36,858 nt of DNA, taken from Anaerolineaceae bacterium. GTDB lineage: Bacteria; Chloroflexota; Anaerolineae; Anaerolineales; Anaerolineaceae. The notes beneath the pieces are model-generated. The model ran no database searches. It saw only the letters and a list, made by a program, of their open reading frames with translations, and had not been told where the DNA came from. The DNA is taken from assembly GCA_028714615.1 (NCBI GenBank), contig JAQTMA010000012.1, positions 8,604-45,461 on the forward strand. The letters are read 5' to 3'. Below are positions 9,458 through 17,743 of this stretch, in pieces; within the stretch, counting starts at the first letter, position 1, and every line of letters begins with the position of its first letter. The position numbers were made by a program, and so were the translations under genes.

Positions 9458-9482
9458 AACCAGAGCCCGACGGACTCTGGTT
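9458..9482 (-). terminator. Terminator after the tRNA-repeat copy (left)
   Basis: Arms AACCAGAG (9458-9465) and CTCTGGTT (9475-9482), with further partial pairing inside. Read on the minus strand it is followed by TTTTTCATT, a standard Rho-independent terminator. It lies between the tRNA 3' repeat and the truncated integrase, the same order as at the right end. Confidence 0.7.
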
Positions 9483-9489
9483 CACTCTT

Positions 9490-9533
9490 AGTAGCGGGGG
9501 TTGGATTCGAACCAACGACCTCCGGGTTATGAG
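9490..9533 (-). repeat. Left attachment repeat (tRNA-fMet 3' part, 44 bp)
   Basis: Perfect 44-bp copy of 36353-36396. It covers the T arm, variable loop and anticodon region of the initiator tRNA-Met on the minus strand but lacks the 5' part, so it is not a tRNA gene. This is the expected product of integrase-mediated insertion into the tRNA gene and marks the left end of the island. Confidence 0.92.
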
Positions 9534-10032
9534 TTGCAATCCTGCTTCGCAGACTAAAGACCTACGAACTACCCTTTTTAGCCGAGCCCGGCGAGGTTTG
9601 GTTCTTTGGAGCCCGGCGGGATATGATTATCTGTTGTGTGAATATTATATCACTTTGGGAGGAATAGAATCCTCGAATCCTAATTGTGGCTATAGGTTAT
9701 TTTCCTCATGGGCTTTCAAGTACTTAACTTTCGAAACCCTCAACGTTTTGTTGTAGATGGAATACAGCTCTGAGTGGTACGCAGTTTGGACTTGGTTTTC
9801 CACTTCCGCAATATGGTCTATAATTAAACAAATATCACGTTTGATTAACTCGGATGTCTACCCTTTAGAGTTTAGAAATCAATATTCTTATGTAACAAAA
9901 CCGCCTGATAGGGCTGAACGCAATTCAAGAATTGACGTTTTACTTTTTTTAGGAAGGCGTTTACCGAAATGCAAGTAATGATTTATCAATTTTAACTTGA
10001 TCTATTGAGGCAGAGTTGCACTGAAGGTCAGT
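9534..10032. other. Left end of island, no convincing gene
   Basis: About 500 bases just inside the left attachment repeat. It holds two copies of AGCCCGGCG (9585-9593, 9610-9618), a nonamer that also occurs near the integrase genes and could be an arm-type integrase site. A 73-residue frame (9757-9978) has no ribosome-binding site or motif and is not called. The operon promoter should lie in the last 150 bases but no good -35/-10 pair is evident. Confidence 0.4.
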
Positions 10033-10980
10033 ATGGTTTCGGTATTAGCTACGGACATCGATGATAACACCCCTAATATTCAAGTAACAATTCGCACCCT
10101 TCTTTCTGGAGGATTTGTGATTGAGGGTGCGCGCCGTGAACCAGGATACATGCTAATCCATGCTTTTCGATATGACGAATTTGGTACTCGACAGCGGTAC
10201 TGCTTTGCTCTGGCAGAAGTGGAAATGGGTGATGTTCAAATTGAGGGTGTGCGGATTGCTGCAAACCAACAAAACGCCCAACCAGTAATTATTGGTGTGG
10301 TATCTACAGAATTTCCTCAGATTCAGTGGTTACGTTTTATCAATTTATTTGGTGGTCCAGTATTCAGCAGTATGCCACTTAATCCCTCCTTCGTTACGCA
10401 GTTGGAAATGTTGGGTTTCAACAAGCTGCCCGATGGGCTTGTTGGCACGCCGGATGATTTATTTGAAGTTTATATACAGGTCGCACTTGAGTTTATCTAT
10501 GGCGGACGAGTAATCAGATATGGTCAAGAAAGGTTATTCGAAGCACGGCCCGACGGTTTAGCGATCCCCAACCCTCGTCTCACCGCCCTCTATGACGCGA
10601 AATCTTATTCGGATGGATATGATGTCACTCTTGATACTACGCGGCAATTTGGTAGTTATATCAAAGATTTCCAACGCCGCTATTCCCCTTTTCGCCAGCA
10701 TTTGAATGCATTTATCGTAATTTCGGGAGCATTTCAGCAGAAGCCGTCGACATTAGAAAACAGGTCTAGAGACTTAATATCGGAATTCGGTGTCCCGATT
10801 GCTTTCTTGACTGCTCATGATTTGGGCGCAATTATCGAGATGCTCAAGGAACATCCATCTATCCGGCAAGCTATAAATTGGGCACGAATTGTTGCTGATC
10901 CTGTTGTAAATCCAAGTCGCGTTCAATCCGAGATTGATGCTATTCTCAAGGATGGAATAATACCAGCCCGAAGGGAGTGA
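10033..10980 (+). CDS. Putative PD-(D/E)XK nuclease, first gene of QatC-like operon
   Basis: 315-residue protein, no exact family recognised. Residues 165-190 carry a good restriction-fold core: a Glu-rich helix (DDLFEVYIQVALEFI, 141-155), then EARPDGLAI (D174) and, after a turn, ALYDAKS (D188-A-K190), the pattern D…(D/E)xK, followed by a Q/R-containing helix (TTRQFGSYIKDFQRR). The first 90 residues (VIEGARREPGYMLIHAF … FALAEVEMG) also look like a second, inactive alpha/beta nuclease-like domain. GAAGGTC precedes the ATG. The next gene starts three bases after the stop, so it is translated with the MGTS protein and the QatC-like enzyme. A DNA-cutting effector role is inferred. Confidence 0.6.
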   Translation: MVSVLATDIDDNTPNIQVTIRTLLSGGFVIEGARREPGYMLIHAFRYDEFGTRQRYCFALAEVEMGDVQIEGVRIAANQQNAQPVIIGVVSTEFPQIQWLRFINLFGGPVFSSMPLNPSFVTQLEMLGFNKLPDGLVGTPDDLFEVYIQVALEFIYGGRVIRYGQERLFEARPDGLAIPNPRLTALYDAKSYSDGYDVTLDTTRQFGSYIKDFQRRYSPFRQHLNAFIVISGAFQQKPSTLENRSRDLISEFGVPIAFLTAHDLGAIIEMLKEHPSIRQAINWARIVADPVVNPSRVQSEIDAILKDGIIPARRE

Positions 10981-10983
10981 TGT

Positions 10984-11556
10984 ATGGGTACATCTGTCAG
11001 TCAAAGATCACCATCAACACTGAACTGGCATATTGTAGAAACAGGATATACAAAAGAAGAAATCCCGATTGACCGGCTAACTCAAGAAATATGGAGGGCA
11101 GCGAGCAATCAGCCGGAAGGGAATCTTTTTAGTGATCTCTCTGCCCCACTCATCGCAAGGTGTGTTCATATTGTTGAAAGCTCCACAAATCGTATTGAAG
11201 CGATCCAGTTAATTCGGCTTGCTACAGTTCAGTCGGGATCGACATCGTTGGCCGTTGAAATAGCCCAACGTGCTGTTATTCCCGCATTTCAATCTGGCGT
11301 GGATCGCACAGGCACGTTCGTTCGATCCCTATTTACTGAAGCTGGTAATTACTTAGTATCAAGAGACATGCCAGGTTTCATTGGTAAAGGTAGAGTAAAT
11401 AACGTTAGCGACGCAATTGTATTCAAGAACGATATCCGAAGAAATATCGCTCAAAAGGTTTCTGAAGTATCAACACCGGCCGGAAATATATCCAATGCTA
11501 CTGTCTGGAAAGATTATGTCGATAGAATAGTCTTGCACATATCGGGGGCGAAGTAA
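10984..11556 (+). CDS. Small MGTS-start protein, QatB-like by position
   Basis: 190-residue protein of unknown family. It begins Met-Gly-Thr-Ser; after removal of methionine the N-terminus would be glycine. QatB proteins, which are encoded immediately before QatC, also begin this way as far as I recall, and QueC-like enzymes of defence systems have been reported to attach a deazaguanine to an N-terminal glycine of a partner. Residues 40-130 are alpha-helical with a conserved-looking SLAVEIAQRAVIPAFQSG stretch; no catalytic motif or membrane segment is seen. It starts 3 bases after the nuclease stop, and its own stop abuts the ATG of the QatC-like gene. Assignment as the modified partner is inference from context and N-terminus. 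Confidence 0.5.
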   Translation: MGTSVSQRSPSTLNWHIVETGYTKEEIPIDRLTQEIWRAASNQPEGNLFSDLSAPLIARCVHIVESSTNRIEAIQLIRLATVQSGSTSLAVEIAQRAVIPAFQSGVDRTGTFVRSLFTEAGNYLVSRDMPGFIGKGRVNNVSDAIVFKNDIRRNIAQKVSEVSTPAGNISNATVWKDYVDRIVLHISGAK

Positions 11557-12858
11557 ATGTTCCAGGCGACTGTATTTCTTGAAGGTGATCAGCCTGCAGG
11601 TGATGAACTTCTCCTATTCCCCAATCAAAATTTGCGTAACGGAGAACGTGAATTTACCAAAGAATTCGGCGAAATTAGCACATTGGAACTCGATCTTCTA
11701 AATGTGGCATCCGCAATCTTTGCATGTGACCTGGCATTTAAGAGAGGAGACCGCGAGAAGATTGCACGGCAAATAGAATTGACCATTCCCGTAGTTAATT
11801 ATGCTATTTTTTGCGCCGTTCGAGAAGAAATTCGGTTTGCATTACTCATTCTAAGTCACGATGTTTGGGATATCAAATTCGTACCGGCGAACGGTGTCCC
11901 TGAGCCCAAGCGTTGTTGGATTGAAAGTAACCCCGCTGCGCTACTGCTTTTTTCGGGTGGGTTGGATTCATTTTCTGCAGCTATTGATCTGGGTGATCGG
12001 TTGGATAGAGTTGAGTTAGTAAGTCATGTGACTTCAAATCCAATCGTTTTGGGTACTCAAGAGACTTTATACTCGTACCTCCAGGAAAAATATCCCGGAA
12101 AGTTTGACCGTATTAGTTTCCATATTAGTGGCCGAAAATCCGGCGATTATTCATTCCCTTCCGACCAAGAGAGAGAAGAATCCCAGAGAACCCGCTCTTT
12201 CATGTTCCTATCACTTGCGGCGCTCACAGCACGCCGAAAAGGTATCAAAGAATTAGTCTACATAGCAGAGAACGGCCAGATGGCTATTCATCTACCGCTA
12301 ACCGCAGCCAGGATCAGCGCATTCTCAACTTATACAGCTCATCCTGAGTTTCTCCAAAGGATGCAAGGAATTTTACAGAAGGTTTTATCTTTTCCGCTCA
12401 CCATCCAAAACCCATATCTTTATAAGACAAAAGCCGAAGTCGTAACGAACCTCGTAAAAAATCACCGAGAAATTATTGGTAAAACTGTCAGTTGTTGGAA
12501 GGCATCCCGCGTGACAGGAGCCGCAAATCATTATGGTACGTGCATTCCCTGTCTAATCAGAAGGATAGCACTGGAGTCAAATGGATTGGCGCTAGCGGAG
12601 TATAAAGTAGATTTGTTAACCTTGGATGTTTCTAGCCTTGATTCTAACGATGACGGAAAAAGAAATCTCGCGGAATTGGGTGAATTCATAAAGATATTTG
12701 AGATGACTCAATCACAAGCAGAATTGGAAGTTGCTTACCCTGAGCTTGTGAACGAATTCTTCGATACCGACCAAGCCGCCAGGATGTATCAGAGATTTGC
12801 CCATGAAGCTCGGGCTGTGCTTAACTCATATCCGACAATAAAAAAGTTCTTGGGGTAA
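11557..12858 (+). CDS. QatC/QueC-like PP-loop enzyme
   Basis: 433-residue protein of the QueC superfamily (7-cyano-7-deazaguanine synthase-like), about twice the length of housekeeping QueC. The ATP-pyrophosphatase PP-loop is LFSGGLDSFSA (SGGLDS 133-138). Further on come ENGQMAIHLPLTAAR and FSTYTAHPEFL, typical of the defence QueC group, and a zinc-type cysteine cluster (C313 … C329-x2-C332) as in QueC. The N-terminal 125 residues are an added domain. No other queuosine genes (queD, queE, queF, tgt) lie nearby, so it is not a biosynthetic copy. The start directly abuts the previous stop. Expected chemistry: ATP-dependent activation of 7-carboxy-7-deazaguanine, probably to modify the MGTS protein; this last step is inference. 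Confidence 0.72.
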   Translation: MFQATVFLEGDQPAGDELLLFPNQNLRNGEREFTKEFGEISTLELDLLNVASAIFACDLAFKRGDREKIARQIELTIPVVNYAIFCAVREEIRFALLILSHDVWDIKFVPANGVPEPKRCWIESNPAALLLFSGGLDSFSAAIDLGDRLDRVELVSHVTSNPIVLGTQETLYSYLQEKYPGKFDRISFHISGRKSGDYSFPSDQEREESQRTRSFMFLSLAALTARRKGIKELVYIAENGQMAIHLPLTAARISAFSTYTAHPEFLQRMQGILQKVLSFPLTIQNPYLYKTKAEVVTNLVKNHREIIGKTVSCWKASRVTGAANHYGTCIPCLIRRIALESNGLALAEYKVDLLTLDVSSLDSNDDGKRNLAELGEFIKIFEMTQSQAELEVAYPELVNEFFDTDQAARMYQRFAHEARAVLNSYPTIKKFLG

Positions 12859-12860
12859 AT

Positions 12861-13472
12861 ATGATCAAACTCCCGCTCGGTCAACTCGAAGAAGCCCGTT
12901 CAAATCCGACCTCTTTTCGTGAAAAGATGGGCACTGCAAAAGGCGGCGGAAAATGGGGATACTTTAACGCTTTACGAGAGGCAATTCGCCAATTCCACAA
13001 AATGGGTGATAATGCTAATGCAGGACTTACTTATCTAGAACAGACCCTGGACCGATTTTCCAACCAAAGAAAATGCCAAGAAACCGTTGATCAACTAGCA
13101 TGGTATATTGACGAATATCAGCGCCGGGGATGGTTTACCAGAGACACCTATCGCAGAATCATCGTGCCAATCGAAGATGAAACTATTCATGTCCAATGTA
13201 CAGGGGAAATTTGTCGATTGGACATAATCCCTGCAGGGGGATATGCAGCATGGTCATTTCGTAGTAAAGATCCTAGTGGATGGAAAAACGAGTTGCGCAT
13301 GCCGATTATCCAGTATGTGACTGCACGATTGCTAGGAGTCCCATATTCAGAAATTACGGTTGGGATGGTTAGCTTTGGAGAGCAATTTGTGGATTTTCAT
13401 TCATATAAGATAGATCAAATTAATGCTGCTTATGCCGAACTGATCGATCTTGCCAGGTATTTGTCACCCTGA
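12861..13472 (+). CDS. Hypothetical protein, degenerate Cas4/RecB-like nuclease fold
   Basis: 203 residues, family not recognised. The stretch GEICRLDIIPAGGYAAWSFRSK (115-136) followed by a helix with LRMPIIQYVTARLLGV resembles the core of Cas4/RecB-type PD-(D/E)XK domains, in which a G-x-x-D-R/L-D strand precedes a (D/E)xK strand and a long QxxxY-type helix. Here the acidic residue of the (D/E)xK motif is not present (FRSK), so cleavage activity is doubtful and a DNA- or protein-binding role is as likely. It starts two bases after the QatC-like stop and is the last gene of the operon; the next gene is convergent. Function unknown. Confidence 0.5.
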   Translation: MIKLPLGQLEEARSNPTSFREKMGTAKGGGKWGYFNALREAIRQFHKMGDNANAGLTYLEQTLDRFSNQRKCQETVDQLAWYIDEYQRRGWFTRDTYRRIIVPIEDETIHVQCTGEICRLDIIPAGGYAAWSFRSKDPSGWKNELRMPIIQYVTARLLGVPYSEITVGMVSFGEQFVDFHSYKIDQINAAYAELIDLARYLSP

Positions 13473-13541
13473 TACAAAAACTTCATTAGCAATCAGACAG
13501 CCATGGCAATGATCCATGCCCCCCAAAATATAAGGATTAGT

Positions 13542-14951
13542 TCACAAAATATTACCCCCTTTTTGTTGATTATGATAACGGCAGAGTAATTGTGCATTCT
13601 CAACTGTCGTTGAACCACCTTTACTGTGAGGAATAACATGGTCAGCATCATATTCCGACCATGGAACTCTCGCTTCAATTTCAGGCTTACCCTCCTCTAA
13701 ACACATTCTACACAGTCCCTGATCACGCCGATAAACGCGAATTTTCTCTGCTTCGTTAAAAGCGCGGCGCTCATCTTTGGTCAACATCTGATGGTTCTTT
13801 GCGATTGTGTATTCAAAGAAAATCTGTCGAATGATCTGATCTCGGACCGCAATTTCCCTGCCGCTCATCTGACGTTTCTCAGAAAACAGTAAAATATCTG
13901 TATCAGCCTCATTATCTGCTTGCCACCGCTGATGAAAATCAATTACAAAATCGTGATAGAGCTGTTCTTCTGCCCGGTCAAACACATAATGCGAGTCCAG
14001 ATGACGCAGAAGTAAATAGGAGGAAATAATGAAGTAATCAATTCGAAATTCGCGCAGACCACCATTTTCATCCACCATTGGATCATCTTTGAATATATCG
14101 TAAACCTTTATCATCAAACGTAATACCTGTTTTGCCTGGGGCAGGTTTTCAAAGGAATAATTTCCGATCCCATCTTTTCGCTGATAATTGTCGATATGCT
14201 CCATGACCTGCTGGTCGCGAATATCGCATGGGCCATTGGCACTTTTCCAATTTTCTTCAAGGAGTACAAGGCGGGCCAGCAACGCAAGATGTTGCATGCG
14301 ATCGTTGTTTCGAGTGATTATATTGAAGAAAAGGTGCTTATTGGGGTTGCTGTCAACTGGTTTATATGCATCAAAATCGAAAGTTTGGTCATCCGCGTAC
14401 TTAACCAAGAAATTACGCGAAAGGCTGGCCAGCCGTGAATGGGCGATTTCCATGAATGTCAAACTCTCCCCCTGCTGTAAACGCCAAAATATCTCTGTGG
14501 CAATACGTTGGTGATCCGGGTTTAGCGGATTTTCAATATTCTTGACCACGTCAGCAGTGTAGATTAATTCACGATCAACAAATCGGCGAACCTCGGAAGG
14601 TAATTGATTATATGTTTTTCCAGGTAGATCGGGATGGATATCCTTCAGGCTCTTCGGTAATTGCAATTCATTGTTTAAGAAGGTTTGGGCCGTGATGATT
14701 CGCTGCTGGCCGTCAATTACCTCGTTAATGGTGTGATCCTCAGCCAGACGCACTTCACGAATCACGATACGGGGTATGTAAAAGCGACGGAACATACTAT
14801 CGAGGAGATCCTGTTGCTTCTTCCGCGACCAAACATTCTTTCGTTGGTAAGGTGGGCGGGTTACAAATTCATCTTTGTAGTCATGAAAATCTCGGATTGG
14901 GATATCCTTTTGCACAATATCATAACGGGTCTTCGGGTTGAACGACGGCAT
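13542..14951 (-). CDS. DUF262-HNH endonuclease (GmrSD-like)
   Basis: 469 residues. The N-terminal DUF262 domain shows PPYQRKNVWS (33-42) and the ParB-like nucleotide-binding motif VIDGQQR (78-84); the C-terminus is an HNH nuclease with CRMC, DADHVIPHSKGG (435-446), an Asn and LLCRYHNQQKGGN. In type IV restriction proteins of the GmrSD class, DUF262 hydrolyses NTP and the HNH or DUF1524 domain cuts modified DNA; here the nuclease is a classical HNH rather than DUF1524. Start is supported by AGGAGAG before the ATG. It is the last gene of the minus-strand block, 142 bases after the HNH gene, so it may be an independent unit. A role in restricting modified phage DNA is inferred. Confidence 0.8.
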   Translation of the reverse strand: MPSFNPKTRYDIVQKDIPIRDFHDYKDEFVTRPPYQRKNVWSRKKQQDLLDSMFRRFYIPRIVIREVRLAEDHTINEVIDGQQRIITAQTFLNNELQLPKSLKDIHPDLPGKTYNQLPSEVRRFVDRELIYTADVVKNIENPLNPDHQRIATEIFWRLQQGESLTFMEIAHSRLASLSRNFLVKYADDQTFDFDAYKPVDSNPNKHLFFNIITRNNDRMQHLALLARLVLLEENWKSANGPCDIRDQQVMEHIDNYQRKDGIGNYSFENLPQAKQVLRLMIKVYDIFKDDPMVDENGGLREFRIDYFIISSYLLLRHLDSHYVFDRAEEQLYHDFVIDFHQRWQADNEADTDILLFSEKRQMSGREIAVRDQIIRQIFFEYTIAKNHQMLTKDERRAFNEAEKIRVYRRDQGLCRMCLEEGKPEIEARVPWSEYDADHVIPHSKGGSTTVENAQLLCRYHNQQKGGNIL

Positions 14952-15093
14952 ATTTTATTCTCTCCTACGAAGATGGACGGCCCTTCAATTTCGAGTTGGC
15001 ATTACCCACCAAACCAAGGCGGTGTGAGTCATTACAGCTATCTATTAATGAAAAATTTTTAAACGATCTCACTCCTAATTAAATAGCAAAACG

Positions 15094-16221
15094 TTAATTT
15101 GCAAAGCTGGCATAGAGATCGTTAAATTTATTAATCTTTGCCCATTCTAGCCATCTGCAAGCGGGATAACTAAGATACTCGGAACCGCATTGGTCACGAA
15201 GGTCATTAATTGCATATGTTAATACCTCATCAAATAATTGCTCATTATATTGCCTTCCTCTTATAAAAATCTTTAAGGCATTCTTGATTGAGTCGTTCAC
15301 TCTTTTGTCCACCCGTTTCCATACTACTTTCCATCTGGGCGGGATATCATACAATAATTCATACGCCATAATTGAGGGTAAATATAAGTGAGCAGGATCC
15401 CGCGAAACAAAATTCATCGTCTCACAATTGGCGATAAATGAGAAATTTAATTCAGCTTGAGATAAAACAGGTCGTTGGATAGGGTGAAATACCTCGCCAT
15501 ACGGGACTGGGTGGGCAGTATCTGTAATATCTTTTGGGGCTAATGGATCATTATCCCCTTTAACTTTATTGCATTTTGAGCATATAGGAATTAAGTTGTA
15601 GGGATGCAAGCAGATACTTGGATAAAGTGATTTAGGGAAATAATGTTCTAAGGTATACCCTTCAGAGTTACCATTGCCGCTATCTGTAAAAGCATTATCA
15701 CAACTTGGGCACACATATTCTATGCTAGGATTTATTTCTTTAAATCCTGCCACAATATCATTTTTGCAAAATCCATTGGCACCTCCAAGAATTCGAGCCA
15801 TCACATTAGCTGGATATCCGGCGAAGCCTAAAAAATCATAAAAGTAGACAAGTAATTTCGCCGCTTCTGTATGGACGTTACTTTTAGCTGGAGAAAAGAA
15901 AAATTTAAAGGTAGAATCATCAAGGAATCGAAAAAAAGACTGATCATGAATGAAATCTTTTAAGACTTGTTGTTTTTGGGCAGGATCACAATTGAGAAAT
16001 CTAGGGAAATCCTGAAAAAACTTTCTAACACATTTGTCCTGTTCATCTCTTGTAAATCGACGAGAATTCAACCAGGCTACAAAATCTGCACCGACAAAAT
16101 TCCCATAATCCACGTCATTGTAAGCCGTAAAAGCGCACGAATATTCTAGCGTTTTTCGTTGTAGGCCAATAACATACCCTAATTCACGGCCACATTTAGG
16201 AGGTTTTAGTAGATGTAGCAT
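15094..16221 (-). CDS. HNH endonuclease, Septu PtuB-like partner
   Basis: 375 residues. An HNH domain lies in the middle: CPSC (171-174), LEHYFPKS (E192, H193), N209 and CSKCNKVKGD (214-223), with zinc-binding cysteine pairs. About 165 N-terminal and 150 C-terminal residues have no recognised motif. GGAGG lies six bases before the ATG. It starts 40 bases after the AAA ATPase stop, the arrangement seen in Septu (PtuA ATPase, PtuB HNH), though this protein is longer than usual PtuB. Predicted to be the DNA-cutting effector held by the ATPase. A methylase upstream makes this a three-gene group rather than plain Septu. Confidence 0.7.
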   Translation of the reverse strand: MLHLLKPPKCGRELGYVIGLQRKTLEYSCAFTAYNDVDYGNFVGADFVAWLNSRRFTRDEQDKCVRKFFQDFPRFLNCDPAQKQQVLKDFIHDQSFFRFLDDSTFKFFFSPAKSNVHTEAAKLLVYFYDFLGFAGYPANVMARILGGANGFCKNDIVAGFKEINPSIEYVCPSCDNAFTDSGNGNSEGYTLEHYFPKSLYPSICLHPYNLIPICSKCNKVKGDNDPLAPKDITDTAHPVPYGEVFHPIQRPVLSQAELNFSFIANCETMNFVSRDPAHLYLPSIMAYELLYDIPPRWKVVWKRVDKRVNDSIKNALKIFIRGRQYNEQLFDEVLTYAINDLRDQCGSEYLSYPACRWLEWAKINKFNDLYASFAN

Positions 16222-16261
16222 CGATTTCCTCCAAACGTTGTTTTAATCTGAAACGCCACAT

Positions 16262-17743
16262 TCAAGGACCAATCATTTCAATCAGTCCAGCCACTTTACC
16301 TCGATCGCCATTTAGAATAGCTTCTTCCAATGTGTCTTCGGACCTTGCCCCAGACGACATTTCTGTATCGAAAGTAACCATCATAATTTCGCTTGGATCC
16401 GCTCCAAACGTTTTTATTCCTGGTCTTCTTTGTTCTGTAATACCCAATGGGCTTTTTACAAAAACGGTTATTTGGCCTTCAGTAACATCAGACAATAAAA
16501 TACTAGAATGCGTGGTAATTAATACATGATTTGAATGTCCACGCATCATTCCATCCAATAATCTGACTACTTCTCTTTTCCAATAATCATTAAAATGTAC
16601 TTCTGGCTCGTCCAGGATAATCAGGCTATCCGTCATGTCTAGCATTGCCAGCAAAGCCATTCGGCCTAGAAATGCACGCTCTCCATCACTTAGCCAATCC
16701 AGGAGAAGTACACCTGGGATATGGGTATTGGTTTCGATTTTTTCCTTTGATTCTGCTATCTTCCTTTGTAGAAATAGATTGACTTCCTGAAGAGTGGGGC
16801 TACTGGTATTTGTCGGATCATCGTCTAATTGAGAATCCAGGGCTTGAAACAACCCAAAGGCGCCATTGAATTTTTCCAAAATCTGTATTGCCGGTCCAAC
16901 ATCCATAGTCAAGTCAAATACCAATAGCCGATCTGAAGCCTGGTGGATGATTGTCGGCGGAGGGTCCAACTCCATCAAAGCTTCGTAAAACGATTTATCT
17001 GAGAGGCGGTCATAGATGCGAAAGCGAAGAGAAAAGCCGGTTAATTTTTCGATGCCAACTGCTTCCAGAATGCTCCCAAGCGGCTGAAGGTTGGTTGATA
17101 TTGGATCGGACATATAACGCAACAAGCCGCACAACGTAATGGCATTCAGCCGCGAGGCGCGCAGCAGCAGGAATGACTTTCTCTCTTCTCCCGAAAACAC
17201 TGGGATATCCTCTACTTCCAGGTGCCCAGGATTTTCATGAATAAATCGTTTCGTTTGATCGGCTAGTATCTCATTATCGGCAGGAGTATCATTTATCGCC
17301 TGGTAATGATGATTAAGGACGTTTTCCCATTCTTCTTCTGATCCGGTCGTATAAACAATAATCCTTTCGGGTAAATATTGCCGATCTAGAACAGGATTTT
17401 CTAAAGTTTCTTGGGTGCCATCCTGTCGACTGATGGTGGAAACCACCCACCAGGATTCCATGCCTGGTACCCAGCGTTTATCTACCGACACTATGAGTGG
17501 TTGGCCATTGTTTTCCAATTCATATTCGAGTTCAAAGCGGTAATTAGCACCTTCGCCCGCCTCCAGAGAGTTGAAAATTTCAACCAGTGTGCGCAGCAGG
17601 GTGCTTTTTCCTGAGCCGTTGACGCCAACCAGAAAATCGAGCCGGTAACTCTCTTTATTATCCAGCCGGCCAGCGCGGTCAAAACGCAAGGCCAGATCAT
17701 GCAGCAACAAATGATCCTTGACATATAGGCGGATTAATTTCAT
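16262..17743 (-). CDS. AAA/SMC-like ATPase, Septu PtuA-like
   Basis: 493 residues from ATG 17743. Walker A is GVNGSGKST (40-48), signature-type LLDWLSDGERAFLGR (349-363), Walker B SLIILDEPEVHFN (373-385), then switch ITTHSS. This is the single-chain ABC/SMC-like AAA_21 ATPase class of PtuA, OLD and RloC-type proteins. Start choice: the longer frame begins at 17764, but ATG 17743 overlaps the methylase stop as ATGA and has AGGGGA seven bases upstream, so 17743 is preferred. Translational coupling to the methylase and closeness to the HNH gene suggest a methylase-ATPase-HNH complex. Confidence 0.8.
   Translation of the reverse strand: MKLIRLYVKDHLLLHDLALRFDRAGRLDNKESYRLDFLVGVNGSGKSTLLRTLVEIFNSLEAGEGANYRFELEYELENNGQPLIVSVDKRWVPGMESWWVVSTISRQDGTQETLENPVLDRQYLPERIIVYTTGSEEEWENVLNHHYQAINDTPADNEILADQTKRFIHENPGHLEVEDIPVFSGEERKSFLLLRASRLNAITLCGLLRYMSDPISTNLQPLGSILEAVGIEKLTGFSLRFRIYDRLSDKSFYEALMELDPPPTIIHQASDRLLVFDLTMDVGPAIQILEKFNGAFGLFQALDSQLDDDPTNTSSPTLQEVNLFLQRKIAESKEKIETNTHIPGVLLLDWLSDGERAFLGRMALLAMLDMTDSLIILDEPEVHFNDYWKREVVRLLDGMMRGHSNHVLITTHSSILLSDVTEGQITVFVKSPLGITEQRRPGIKTFGADPSEIMMVTFDTEMSSGARSEDTLEEAILNGDRGKVAGLIEMIGP

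Noticed and set aside
8931..9539. Full 202-residue integrase-like frame with start at 9539
   Set aside because: The first third translates the tRNA repeat and terminator; the real start is ATG 9401 and the end is a truncation.
9757..9978. 73-residue + strand frame inside the left end
   Set aside because: No ribosome-binding site or motif, and composition is not gene-like.
11557..12858. Queuosine biosynthesis (QueC) reading of the PP-loop gene
   Set aside because: It is twice the usual length, has an added N-terminal domain, no neighbouring queuosine genes and sits in a defence operon.
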